A stretch of 20,975 nt of DNA, taken from Candidatus Poribacteria bacterium (GTDB taxonomy: Bacteria > Poribacteria > WGA-4E > UBA9662). The notes below the pieces were generated by a model that saw only the letters and a program-made list of their open reading frames with translations, searched no databases and was not told where the DNA came from. The position numbers and the translations under genes were made by a program. This document shows positions 7,255-15,435 of the stretch, in pieces; position 1 is the stretch's first letter, and every line of letters begins with the position of its first letter. Location: NCBI GenBank assembly GCA_002729015.1, contig PBVO01000042.1:21495-42469 (forward strand). The letters are read 5' to 3'.

Positions 7255-8182
7255 ATTAGAGTCATTACAGTTGCTTGAGCCAAATGACGGTGACTCGCTT
7301 TTCCTCCACCGTGTTATCCGCAATGGTGTTCTGTCGGGGCAAATCTCTCGTTCCCTCGCTGACCAGATTCAAGATCAAGTGATCCAAATATCTCACAAAT
7401 TGATTAAAATGCGAACAACCGACTTTGGGGCTCGAGGTCTTCAAAAAGCTGTTGAGCAGGGCATTCGGTTTCTAAGTTTAGGTTTGGACTACGCGACCAA
7501 CCAGAATATTGATAAAGCGCCTGACCTGATAAGTAAAAATCCGTTGGTGAAATTTTTTCAGATTGGTAATACTTTAATCACACAATTAAAACAAAGAGCG
7601 ACTAAAACCATTGAGTCTTGCCGGCTTTGTCCACCAACCCTAGAGGAAATTCCAAAAACCATTATCGATCTAAAACCGATCCTTTGCTATAATGCTTACG
7701 AAACCGATTTTTTGGAAAATTTAGAAGAAGAACAGATTACTATTCAGAAAGCGGAGGTAGCTCTGTGTGGACTGCAAATCAGTCCTCGGCCAATTTCTCA
7801 TTTATTAGATCTTAATGTTGCAAATCAACAAATAGATAACCTCTTTCATAGACTGGTTTATTTTAGATCATTACCAAAACTACAGCTTTTTTCTAGCCAC
7901 CGAATAAGCGACGGTGAACTCGATGAGCCTAAACGAATTACTTCATCGTTGATCATCAATCTTTTATTATTTGAAGTTGTGGATTTCGATAACAAAGCTT
8001 CAGAACAATACCAAAAGACTCATTGTTCCTTATCTCTACCGGAGAAGCGATCAATCGAAGCTGAAACCGGAACCGAACTATCGAAATGGGTAGATCATCT
8101 TTTCTCCGATTTGCCAGCTCCCACCCAAGACTATATCAAACAATATTGGCAACATTGCTTACACTGCTTGCTTGATAGCTAA
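7232..8182 (+). CDS. DUF6178-like protein, C-terminal part (overlapping frame)
   Basis: This 316-residue frame looks like the second half of the same DUF6178-type protein. FLHRVIRNGVLSGQISRSLADQIQ, GLQKAVEQGIRFLSLGLDYA and NPLVKFFQIGNTLITQLKQRA match the family's 'anrvl..dg....e.l......a...LsLGLe......a...l...p...lfr.G' region. It starts at ATG 7232 (a TTG at 7229 is also in frame), has no ribosome site, and overlaps the upstream frame by 23 nt. The upstream limit of its open frame is TAG 7220. Either it is translationally coupled to the first half, or the two are one gene of about 570 codons joined by a frameshift or broken by an error. Its stop overlaps that of the convergent cytochrome gene. 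Confidence 0.6.
   Translation: MLSQNQNKLESLQLLEPNDGDSLFLHRVIRNGVLSGQISRSLADQIQDQVIQISHKLIKMRTTDFGARGLQKAVEQGIRFLSLGLDYATNQNIDKAPDLISKNPLVKFFQIGNTLITQLKQRATKTIESCRLCPPTLEEIPKTIIDLKPILCYNAYETDFLENLEEEQITIQKAEVALCGLQISPRPISHLLDLNVANQQIDNLFHRLVYFRSLPKLQLFSSHRISDGELDEPKRITSSLIINLLLFEVVDFDNKASEQYQKTHCSLSLPEKRSIEAETGTELSKWVDHLFSDLPAPTQDYIKQYWQHCLHCLLDS
8179..8182. other. Overlapping stops of the DUF6178-like and cytochrome genes
   Basis: CTAA contains the TAA of the plus-strand gene (8180-8182) and the TAG of the minus-strand cytochrome gene (8181-8179). As at selO/acpH, no space remains for a terminator. Confidence 0.9.
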
Positions 8183-10935
8183 TCGTAGTTTTGCACTAAT
8201 GGGGATTGCTCGGAAAGAGAAGCCGAAGTTCTGGCTGAGATATAATTTGAGGTATGTTCGTGGATAGGCTGTCGCTCTCGGTTGGCGTCTGGGTCCGCTC
8301 GTCGTGCCAAACCAGTGATTTGATCAACCGACTCATCGGCTTTAAAACGTAAGTAAAGCTTTTGTGCCGTCACAGCCTCGATCTTGTTTCCGACGGCTCG
8401 GTAACACAACATCAGATTATAATGAGCATCTAGGTTTTCAGGGTCAACTTCCAAGGTTTTCTTCAGCTCAATTATAGCCTGATCATATTCTCTCTTCAGA
8501 TAATATAGTCGGCCTATTTCATTCCTTACTTTTTTATCTCGTGGGAATTGATCTGCTGCTTTTTGTAAGTGCTCGAGTGCTTCGTCGTACAGGCCGTGCG
8601 GCTTCAAAGACAGAGCATAAAAATAATGAACTTTAGCTCGATTTGGGTCAGTAGAAGCCAAGCCTTTTTGAATGACAAAAGCTTTTTTCAGCATTTCCTT
8701 AGCTCCAGCAATATCACCCTCTGAAATTCTACAGCGAGCGACATTGACCCAGCCATCCATATAATCGGGTTCAAGTTCTGTTACTTTTATAAATGCTTTT
8801 TCTGCGTATTTCAGATCTCCTTGCAGTAAAAGACCAATACCATAATCGTTCCATCGTTCACGAATGTTGTTTGTAGGTGATTGATTCAAGCTTGGCGTTG
8901 TAAATGTACTTCCCACTGGAATTGAAATCTTATCCTCTGCCATAACTACAATTGGTAAATTAGGAATCTGTTTGATTTTACCCGCTACTTTGGATGTGTC
9001 TCCAGTGAAGACCCATTTCCCGTCATCGTAGGATTTGTCTAAATCAAAATCAGTATCATTGGGGTCGCGAATACCTGCGTAAGCCCATTGAGTGTGCCAC
9101 CAGTTGAATTTTCGATAATTCAATTTAGCTTGAAAATTTATTTTTCCTGTACTATTTTCTGGCACTTTTAGCTTAAAACGAACTGTATCCGCCGCACCAG
9201 GTGGAATAGTTCGATTGTACAAAACTGTTCGTGTAGCCCAAGCATTTCGTTTGTTAATCGGGTTTCCATGAGCATCAATCATATAAGATTTGTAAAAATG
9301 AGCACTGGAGTCAACCGGACCATTACCATCTTCTGCCTCGATATAACCGCTCCAAAACACTACCACTCCATTCTCGTCTATTGCTTTCAGTTCTAACCAA
9401 ATGTCGAAAGCGTCAATCGTACCAGCTGGAAAGCGATGACCGACTTTTCGAGTTCTGACGACCACATCAATTCGTATCTCCTCTCCAGGCTGCAATACAG
9501 CTTCTTCGATTTGGGTTGTCTTGCCTTTACGATTAAGAGCAAAAATATCTACTGTTACCTGATCGTCCTTTAAGAATGCAGTTACAGCTTCTAATTGTTC
9601 TTGGTGATGATTCACAAAGGGTAATGCTGTATTGGCGGCTGGGAATCGGTGGCTATGGATTCTACCTTTAACATTACCAGCATCCTGTGAATCAACTAAA
9701 GGCATGTGGCAATCTACACAATCCAATGCTTTCTCGGGATAATAGAAAGACAAAGCACCTTGATGAGATACGCCACTAGTTTGCCATTGATCATAAGTAT
9801 TAAACCCACGGAACCAGCGGAAATTATTCACTGGTTCATCTAAGTGTACTTTATGACAAGTTGAACAAAATTCAGCTGAGTTTTCTCGATGAAATGGTTT
9901 TAAAAAGCTACGGCGATGTGGCTCAGGGTCGAGTCGTATTAAGTAATTATGTAGTTTCCGGACAATTGGGTTTTTACTTGCTGCTACCTCGTGCAAAGGT
10001 GGATACTTAATTACATAACCTCCATTTCCCATAGTGTCCTTAACTCTTTCAATCGAATGACAGGCTGTACAGGCTAAACCTGCTTGAGCTTCAGGCCTGT
10101 GCAAATTTTCTCGGATTGGTTGATCCATAACACCATTGAATAAAACCGCTAGATCGTGGCAACCAGCGCACCACTTAGACGATTGAATACCATTTACATC
10201 TTGCATATACGTGATTGACTTCTGATACCATTGGTTATTAAAAGACGAAAAGTGATGGGCAGACTGATGCCACTGATTATATATGTCGGTATGACAGCCT
10301 TTGGCAGAACAAGTTTCTGAAGTCAAGAAAAAGTTGGTTGGAATTAATTGCCCCGTGTCAGTTTCTGCAGAAGAAGGAAAAAAAGGACTGCTAGAGCCTC
10401 CTCCTTCTTCATACATGCTAGTTGGTATATTTTCAGTCGGATTTTTGACTAGATAGTCTGGGTTAGGCAAGTATTGACGGAATAACAACATACCCAACGG
10501 AAATAATATGGAAGTTAATAGAACTATTGTAGATGGTTTTACCCAAAACTTCAAAATCAGGATGAGGTAACTCAGTAGAAATAGAACACTAAACGAAGCT
10601 GTGATGATGTGGGTTAGTAAAAGCCAGCGATTGGGGCGCGTACCACCGACAATCATCAGCCAAACACCAGAGATGATTGCAACTGCGAGGAGTAAATGAC
10701 CAAATCGCCAGAAGCCAAAATGCTTACGAACATAAATTGGCCACCAGTTGATTAGCAGTAGTGATGAAATAATAGTCAGAACTAGACCGAGAGAAATATG
10801 AAGTAGCACGTTACCGATATAAAAAAGGTTAGGGCTACCAAAGCTGATCAGGTAAGCACTGTTCAGAATTAACAGAAACAGACCGACAAGCAATAATTTT
10901 ATCCATCGACTGTTGGTTAACTGATTATTCTTCAT
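8179..10935 (-). CDS. Membrane-anchored pentaheme cytochrome c with C-terminal TPR domain
   Basis: This 918-residue protein joins three modules. Residues about 11-155 hold five hydrophobic segments with several His (HISLG, FGHLLL, LTHIIT). A periplasmic domain carries five c-type heme sites: CX4CH at 209-215 (CSAKGCH) and CXXCH at 256-260, 289-293, 357-361 and 406-410, with extra His that could be distal ligands (HQSAHHF, HSHRF). A beta-rich part follows (about 450-650), then TPRs from about 690 to 865. It recalls the cytochrome c554-like multiheme/TPR proteins seen in Acidobacteria and related phyla. No CXXCK site is present, so it is not NrfA. The role is probably electron transfer or a redox reaction in the periplasm; the substrate is unknown. 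No heme-lyase or quinone-oxidoreductase gene lies nearby. The start at ATG 10935 precedes the first membrane segment. Confidence 0.85.
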   Translation of the reverse strand: MKNNQLTNSRWIKLLLVGLFLLILNSAYLISFGSPNLFYIGNVLLHISLGLVLTIISSLLLINWWPIYVRKHFGFWRFGHLLLAVAIISGVWLMIVGGTRPNRWLLLTHIITASFSVLFLLSYLILILKFWVKPSTIVLLTSILFPLGMLLFRQYLPNPDYLVKNPTENIPTSMYEEGGGSSSPFFPSSAETDTGQLIPTNFFLTSETCSAKGCHTDIYNQWHQSAHHFSSFNNQWYQKSITYMQDVNGIQSSKWCAGCHDLAVLFNGVMDQPIRENLHRPEAQAGLACTACHSIERVKDTMGNGGYVIKYPPLHEVAASKNPIVRKLHNYLIRLDPEPHRRSFLKPFHRENSAEFCSTCHKVHLDEPVNNFRWFRGFNTYDQWQTSGVSHQGALSFYYPEKALDCVDCHMPLVDSQDAGNVKGRIHSHRFPAANTALPFVNHHQEQLEAVTAFLKDDQVTVDIFALNRKGKTTQIEEAVLQPGEEIRIDVVVRTRKVGHRFPAGTIDAFDIWLELKAIDENGVVVFWSGYIEAEDGNGPVDSSAHFYKSYMIDAHGNPINKRNAWATRTVLYNRTIPPGAADTVRFKLKVPENSTGKINFQAKLNYRKFNWWHTQWAYAGIRDPNDTDFDLDKSYDDGKWVFTGDTSKVAGKIKQIPNLPIVVMAEDKISIPVGSTFTTPSLNQSPTNNIRERWNDYGIGLLLQGDLKYAEKAFIKVTELEPDYMDGWVNVARCRISEGDIAGAKEMLKKAFVIQKGLASTDPNRAKVHYFYALSLKPHGLYDEALEHLQKAADQFPRDKKVRNEIGRLYYLKREYDQAIIELKKTLEVDPENLDAHYNLMLCYRAVGNKIEAVTAQKLYLRFKADESVDQITGLARRADPDANRERQPIHEHTSNYISARTSASLSEQSPLVQNYD

Positions 10936-11244
10936 ACTCTATCTAATAGTATCTTGAATTACATGGATTCATATGTCAGTCTGAATCTAAGATTTACCCT
11001 ACTACGCGGATTATGTGCTCCAGCAGTTACAAGCTGAGTAGTCAATTTATTATAGTTTTCGGCGTATGTCTGCTCATGGAACGACATTATTTTGTGCTTG
11101 GTTTTTATAAGTCAGTCCGAAAAGCCCAAATAAGTTACCACAGAAAAAAACTAAAACACACAATTTTACTTTCTGAAGGATACATGGGCAAATTCGTCAA
11201 ATCAAATCGTAATCACGAAGATGACAATATTATCAGTTATTTTA
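10936..11244. other. Intergenic region upstream of the cytochrome gene
   Basis: These 309 nt separate two minus-strand genes, so they should hold the cytochrome promoter and the end of the GH13 transcript. I found no confident -35/-10 pair and no terminator hairpin. A plus-strand frame of 96 codons covers part of it, but I do not believe it is coding. Confidence 0.5.
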
Positions 11245-13092
11245 TTAAGGTCTTTGATGCAGAATTAGTGTCTGCCAACTTGTTACCACAAGCTTTTCGG
11301 TGAAACTAATCGTACAAATTTGGTCAGTAATCAAATTGACAAATCTAGATTCTGTATCAAACCAGTGAGCCAATTCAGAAAGGTCAACTTGTCTTTTCTC
11401 ATCGTGGCCATTGATAATAACTAGTACTATTTCTTCCTCGCTGATCCGAAGATACTTGTAAACATCGTTATGATAATTGGGCGGATAGTGAATTAGTTTG
11501 CCGGTAGTCAGAGGAGAAACCCTTTTTCTAACTTCCAATAACTTTCTCAAATATGTAAAAATATCGTTTTCTGCTTCCGTTCGGCCATTTCTATCAAAAG
11601 CGTTTCGCATATCATTTGGGAACCCTCCTGGGAAATTAGCTCGTAGTTGTACATGGCTCTCGCCACCAACCATATTAATTTCTGTCCCATATAATAGCTG
11701 TGGAATGCCACGTAGGGTCAACAGCATTGCTATCACCTGTTTAGTCTTTTGAATATTTTCTTTGGCAATAAACACACCGCGAGGCATATCGTGATTATCA
11801 AAAAAAGTGAGCAAATTGTTGGGATCTGAGTATAAGAAATCTTGGGCAAGAACCTCGTAAACATTTTGTAACTTACCGGTCCCCATCAAATATTGACGAA
11901 ATGCCTGACACAGAGGGAAATCCATCACACATGGTAGATTAGTCTCTTTTTGCTGATGTAACAAATTTCCTTTTTGAAACATGGCTACAGAAGCTGGTGA
12001 ATTAGTCCAGATCTCTCCCACAATATTAAAACTTGGATATTGACTCAAAATTGTTGCAGCCCATCGGGATAAAAACTCCTGATCCGCATATGGGTAAGTG
12101 TCCTCACGGATTCCGTCAATCCCAGTGAACTCAATCCACCATAAAGTGTTTTGGATTAGATAATTTGCTAAATATGGGTTTCTTTGGTTAAGATCTGGCA
12201 TAGAATCGACAAACCAAAAAGACTGAAGCAGTTTCACTGTATTAGGATCTGCATGTGGATCATTGATCGATGATATGTAATGCTTATCACTACTATGTTC
12301 AGTGATATTTCCATTCAACCAATTTTCGGATGGTAAATTTTGAACCCAAGGATGCCCAATACCAATATGGTTACTAACATGATCAAAAATAATTTTGATT
12401 TGGTGAGCATGTGCCTGATCGACAAGCTCTTTATATTCAGTATTACTCCCTAAGCGAGGATCAATACGATATAAGTCAGTAGCGGCATAACCATGATAAC
12501 TATTAGTTCCATTATTTTCCAAAACAGGATTTAGCCAAAGTACTGAAACGCCCAAATCCTGTAGATATGGCAGTCTATCAATAATACCTGACAAATCGCC
12601 GCCTTGTCGTTTTGATATGCTGTTTGGATCAAAATCACTGACGACTCCATCAGCTAGATCGTTAGTGAGATCACCGTTGGCAAACCGATCCGGCGTAATT
12701 AAATAAACGACGTCCGCATTATTAAAACCCTGGTGTCGGTACGGACTGGTGTCTCTCGATAAAATGGGGAAATCAATTACGGCCTTTTGGCCCAATGCGG
12801 TGATTTCAAGAAGATAGGTTGCGGGAGGTAGGTTATCTGGAATTTTCACTTGGACAAACGCGTAGGAATTACTGGATTTTAAGACAGTAGTTGCGAGCTG
12901 ATCATTTTGAAATTCGGCTGATATGTTAGTTAACCCTTTTCCATAGATCATTAGCTGAACACAATTCCATTTCATGTCTACCCACCAATTGGGTGGTTCA
13001 ACTTTATCAATAGAAAGATTGTGATTAGATTCGCAAATTAAACTAAACATAGCGAAAATGCAGAAACAAAAGATTACAGTTCTAGGTCCCAT
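11245..13092 (-). CDS. Exported GH13 alpha-amylase family enzyme (cyclomaltodextrinase/neopullulanase type)
   Basis: The 615-residue enzyme should hydrolyse alpha-1,4 (and perhaps alpha-1,6) glucans or cyclodextrins. After a hydrophobic signal segment (residues 5-20) comes an N-terminal Ig-like domain opening VEPPNWWVDMKWNCVQLMIYGK, typical of Cyc-maltodext_N. The TIM barrel has its marks: DVVYLITPDRFANGD (residues 127-141), GGDLSGIIDRLPYLQDLGV, DHVSNH at 237-242, nucleophile D331 in GIREDTY, acid/base E360 in VGEIW and D435 in FDNHD. A C-terminal beta domain follows. The signal ends SLIC, an imperfect lipobox with Ile at -1, so lipidation is possible but uncertain. It follows the GH43-like gene by 47 nt and has its own extended -10. 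The catalytic set is complete. Confidence 0.92.
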   Translation of the reverse strand: MGPRTVIFCFCIFAMFSLICESNHNLSIDKVEPPNWWVDMKWNCVQLMIYGKGLTNISAEFQNDQLATTVLKSSNSYAFVQVKIPDNLPPATYLLEITALGQKAVIDFPILSRDTSPYRHQGFNNADVVYLITPDRFANGDLTNDLADGVVSDFDPNSISKRQGGDLSGIIDRLPYLQDLGVSVLWLNPVLENNGTNSYHGYAATDLYRIDPRLGSNTEYKELVDQAHAHQIKIIFDHVSNHIGIGHPWVQNLPSENWLNGNITEHSSDKHYISSINDPHADPNTVKLLQSFWFVDSMPDLNQRNPYLANYLIQNTLWWIEFTGIDGIREDTYPYADQEFLSRWAATILSQYPSFNIVGEIWTNSPASVAMFQKGNLLHQQKETNLPCVMDFPLCQAFRQYLMGTGKLQNVYEVLAQDFLYSDPNNLLTFFDNHDMPRGVFIAKENIQKTKQVIAMLLTLRGIPQLLYGTEINMVGGESHVQLRANFPGGFPNDMRNAFDRNGRTEAENDIFTYLRKLLEVRKRVSPLTTGKLIHYPPNYHNDVYKYLRISEEEIVLVIINGHDEKRQVDLSELAHWFDTESRFVNLITDQICTISFTEKLVVTSWQTLILHQRP

Positions 13093-13128
13093 TTATGAAA
13101 AAAAATTTAATACTTTTAAATCAAGAAT

Positions 13129-13137
13129 ATTGTATCA
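13129..13137 (-). promoter_or_regulatory. Extended -10 element upstream of the GH13 gene
   Basis: TGATACAAT on the minus strand lies about 37 nt before the start codon, in the short gap after the GH43-like gene. It is identical to the element before acpH. It would allow transcription of the GH13 gene independent of its upstream neighbour. Confidence 0.4.
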
Positions 13138-13139
13138 AT

Positions 13140-14363
13140 TCACTTAGGACTTAATTCTACCATACCAATTGCACCTTCCGACTGAATCGGTCCACCTGCG
13201 TAGAAAAGATAGATGCGCTTATCAGTATCTACAAAAACAAAAGGGTCACAAAGGCCCTTCAACTCCCAATATTTTTCTGCCTTCAATATTTCTTCAATCC
13301 TAATCTGGCCAGTGTCTTCTCGTTGTATTTGCCAAGGTTCACAACTCAGATCATAGACGACTCTTAGAATCTTTTCTGAATCATCTGGAGGCCGCCATTG
13401 CTCAAAATTACCTCCTTTTTTGAATTTTACGCTAAAGAAAACTTCTAAATGATGGTCCTCAGGTAGTCTTCTAACACAAAGGTGGCGAGGAAAAACCTGT
13501 CCCTCTAAATCAACCTGTTTGAAACTTGGTTGATTTAGTTCGCTACGATAATGATTAATTTTAGGCAAATAATATTCACGAAAATACTGAGATAGTTCTG
13601 TTTCTTCTTGAATTCCGCTGGCAGTCCATGTCGACTCGGTTGGAAAATCAGGATCTGGAAGGGCTAGTGGATTACGAGGTGAAATATTAATGAGGGCCGA
13701 CCGTGAAAATCCGTATGTTTGGCCTCGATAGGAAAACACTCTCATGTAAGCTCGACCGATACAAACAGGTAAAATACCATGTTTAGTTTGCCCACCTAGA
13801 TCAGCAGGGTTAAAATTTAGACCGTCAACCGATGTAGCAACATAAGTGTTTTGGTTGGCTGGGTAGGGTATGCGTTGACCGTTTGAATTTCGTCGAAAAG
13901 CTACCCCACTACCGTTTCCGTGAAAATACATGACTATTCGTTTCTTCTGATGATCAACATGAACATCAGGGGAAGCGATGTGCCCCGATTTCCCATTGGG
14001 TTTGCCTAAATAAATAGACCTTGACGAATTTAGATGGATCCTTTGTGGACCATTAGCCAAATCTAATACACCTCGTCCAGGTATTTCAGCTACATTCAGT
14101 CCTAAATCTGGCCGGTTAAATTTGAACCAGCACCCGGAGTCAATTTTATGACTCCAAGCCATGTGGATGAATTTTCCATTGTGGTTTGCGTAATATAGGT
14201 AATAGTTGGCGATGATTTTTTTGCCATTTTGGGTTGTAAATGGGCGCTGGTCGACATCCAACCAAGTCGGCACCTTGATCACTGATGGACCATTAGTATT
14301 ATGACCATCTGAAACAAGGGGTTGGTCATTTAAACGTTTAACTTGATAGTTTGATGCGCTCAT
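13140..14363 (-). CDS. GH43/GH32-like five-bladed beta-propeller protein
   Basis: The 407-residue product has the repeated pattern of the five-bladed propeller glycosidases (GH43, GH32, GH68 superfamily): GPSVIKVPTWL (25-35), IIANYYLYYANHNGKFIHMAW (50-70), SPDVHVDHQKKRIVMYFHG (131-149), TYVATSVDGLNF (173-184) and LCDPFVFVDTDKRIYLFYAGG (371-391). I cannot assign the catalytic acid triad with confidence, so it may be an enzyme on a plant- or algal-type glycan, or a noncatalytic relative. No signal peptide is seen, unlike the neighbouring GH13 enzyme. ATG 14363 has no clear ribosome site, but an in-frame TAG about 20 nt upstream excludes a longer start. An inverted repeat overlaps its predicted promoter. 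Confidence 0.6.
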   Translation of the reverse strand: MSASNYQVKRLNDQPLVSDGHNTNGPSVIKVPTWLDVDQRPFTTQNGKKIIANYYLYYANHNGKFIHMAWSHKIDSGCWFKFNRPDLGLNVAEIPGRGVLDLANGPQRIHLNSSRSIYLGKPNGKSGHIASPDVHVDHQKKRIVMYFHGNGSGVAFRRNSNGQRIPYPANQNTYVATSVDGLNFNPADLGGQTKHGILPVCIGRAYMRVFSYRGQTYGFSRSALINISPRNPLALPDPDFPTESTWTASGIQEETELSQYFREYYLPKINHYRSELNQPSFKQVDLEGQVFPRHLCVRRLPEDHHLEVFFSVKFKKGGNFEQWRPPDDSEKILRVVYDLSCEPWQIQREDTGQIRIEEILKAEKYWELKGLCDPFVFVDTDKRIYLFYAGGPIQSEGAIGMVELSPK

Positions 14364-14384
14364 TGCTGGACTATTTGGTTGATG

Positions 14385-14414
14385 CTATAATTGTGGCATT
14401 CTGCCACAGTATAG
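14385..14414. promoter_or_regulatory. Long inverted repeat, probable operator of the GH43-like gene
   Basis: CTATA-AT-TGTGGCA, a TTC loop, then TGCCACA-G-TATAG. The inner arms (7 bp) are perfect and the outer CTATA/TATAG arms match with one unequal junction (AT against G). It spans the predicted -10 and transcription start of the minus-strand gene, the classic position for a repressor site. It could instead fold as a hairpin in the leader. Confidence 0.6.
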
Positions 14415-14436
14415 TATTACTTTCAATAAGTATAAA
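14408..14436 (-). promoter_or_regulatory. Candidate promoter of the GH43-like gene
   Basis: On the minus strand TTTATA (14436-14431) and TATACT (14413-14408) are separated by exactly 17 nt. Transcription would start near 14401, in the centre of the inverted repeat and about 38 nt before the start codon. Confidence 0.4.
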
Positions 14437-14802
14437 TACTCAGTCGTGAGAGTCAACAGTATTCACTAGTTTTAACAAAATGATCAATAATTTTGACTTC
14501 ATGAAGAAAAAGCATAGTCGTTTTATAATGAATACTATAAGCGAACACCTATTTTTCATTACCAAAGCTAACATAAAAACTAATTTTGGATTGTGTCATC
14601 GTGATGGTCGTTATACATCAGTAATGTAATCCATTTATCAATAACCGGAACAGAATGCCATTATACACATGAAATTTGGTGTATTACCTAGTGAAAAGCT
14701 CTGCAACCAGAGTTGCTAATGCATCCCTTTTTGTATTGCCTAAGTTTTGCTAATTTTGTATTAGTCGTGTCACGCTTCAAACCTACATTGATAAACTACA
14801 TA

Positions 14803-15120
14803 ATGATTGGTTTGAAAGGATTATGTGTGGAGTGTCGTGAAGCAAACATAACTAAAGGTTATTTTAGGATAAAGGAATATTGTAAGGCTTGTGGCGCAAA
14901 AGTTGAAAAAAACAATGGAGATAGTTGGGCATTTTTGATATTTATTGATCGAGCAGTTTTCCTATTTCCCCTCATCGTTGCTTTGTTCTTTCGCCTAAAT
15001 CTAAAGGTTTTTATAATTTTATCGATTTTGGTCACTGCTTGCATGGCTTTGTTTACTTCGAAACGATTATCTTTATCGATTGCAATTGAACGATGGTTGT
15101 CCGGTAAATTCAAATACTAG
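14803..15120 (+). CDS. DUF983-like small zinc-ribbon membrane protein
   Basis: I place the start at ATG 14803, giving 105 residues that open MIGLKGLCVECREA, close to the DUF983 family beginning; in-frame TTG 14713 and ATG 14719 would add 30 or 28 residues with no family likeness. Two CXXC pairs (Cys 8, 11, 27, 30: CVEC and CKAC) form a probable zinc ribbon, followed by NNGDSWAFLIFIDR and two hydrophobic segments at about 49-64 and 67-84. Family members are short inner-membrane proteins of unknown function. The ribosome site is weak, and the gene stands alone between two AT-rich gaps. Confidence 0.6.
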   Translation: MIGLKGLCVECREANITKGYFRIKEYCKACGAKVEKNNGDSWAFLIFIDRAVFLFPLIVALFFRLNLKVFIILSILVTACMALFTSKRLSLSIAIERWLSGKFKY

Positions 15121-15435
15121 GGATTTGACATTGAACCAAAATTTTAGGCATACTTCATCTACACGTCTTTTACCATCGGTGATGGAATCAAATGATTGAA
15201 TTTACGACCTCAACTGGTATAGGTGTATTCTTTGATTATCTTAATAAGTATTAGAAATGGTTTTTCATTTTCTATTCATATTCAAAGTAAAATATGTAAA
15301 GGCTTTTGACCCGTATCCTTACATCGACTTGTGTAGCAGGTAAAAAATCTTCTCAACTTTTACCAGAGCTCATATATTGATATATCTTTTTAGTTTCCAG
15401 TACGGTAATTTCTTTAAGTAGGAACAAAAAATAAA
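15121..15435. other. AT-rich intergenic region before the substrate-binding protein gene
   Basis: These 315 nt hold no gene I can support. They contain an inverted repeat GGTAAAA (15339-15345) / TTTTACC (15358-15364) with a 12-nt spacer, then ATATAT-TG-ATATAT (15372-15385), both within 100 nt of the next start codon. TTGACC at 15306 is a possible -35, but no good -10 follows. Confidence 0.5.
15339..15385. promoter_or_regulatory. Pair of inverted repeats upstream of the substrate-binding protein gene
   Basis: GGTAAAA-N12-TTTTACC is followed 7 nt later by ATATAT-TG-ATATAT. The arms are perfect but short, so these could be regulator sites or chance in AT-rich DNA. Confidence 0.3.

Larger units (their letters stand above)
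14364..14802. other. AT-rich divergent intergenic region
   Basis: This stretch of about 440 nt separates the GH43-like gene (minus) from the DUF983 gene (plus). Near its left end it holds the long inverted repeat at 14385-14414, a minus-strand promoter candidate and a second small inverted repeat AGTAT-AA-ATACT (14429-14440). TTGACT at 14493 and TATAAT at 14524 on the plus strand are 25 nt apart, too far for a standard promoter. A lone TTATACACA at 14661 matches the DnaA-box consensus but is expected by chance. Confidence 0.5.

Noticed and set aside
8179..10935. Ammonia-forming nitrite reductase NrfA
   Set aside because: Five heme sites are present, but none is the CXXCK catalytic site, and the membrane and TPR parts do not fit.
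11013..11303. Plus-strand frame of 96 codons between the cytochrome and GH13 genes
   Set aside because: No ribosome site, no recognisable domain, and it overlaps the GH13 coding end by about 60 nt on the other strand. Most likely a chance frame.
14493..14529. TTGACT and TATAAT as a promoter for the DUF983 gene
   Set aside because: The spacing is 25 nt, well outside the normal 16-18 nt range.
14661..14669. TTATACACA, a perfect DnaA-box consensus
   Set aside because: Only one copy, with no cluster. About one match is expected by chance in an AT-rich window of this size on both strands.
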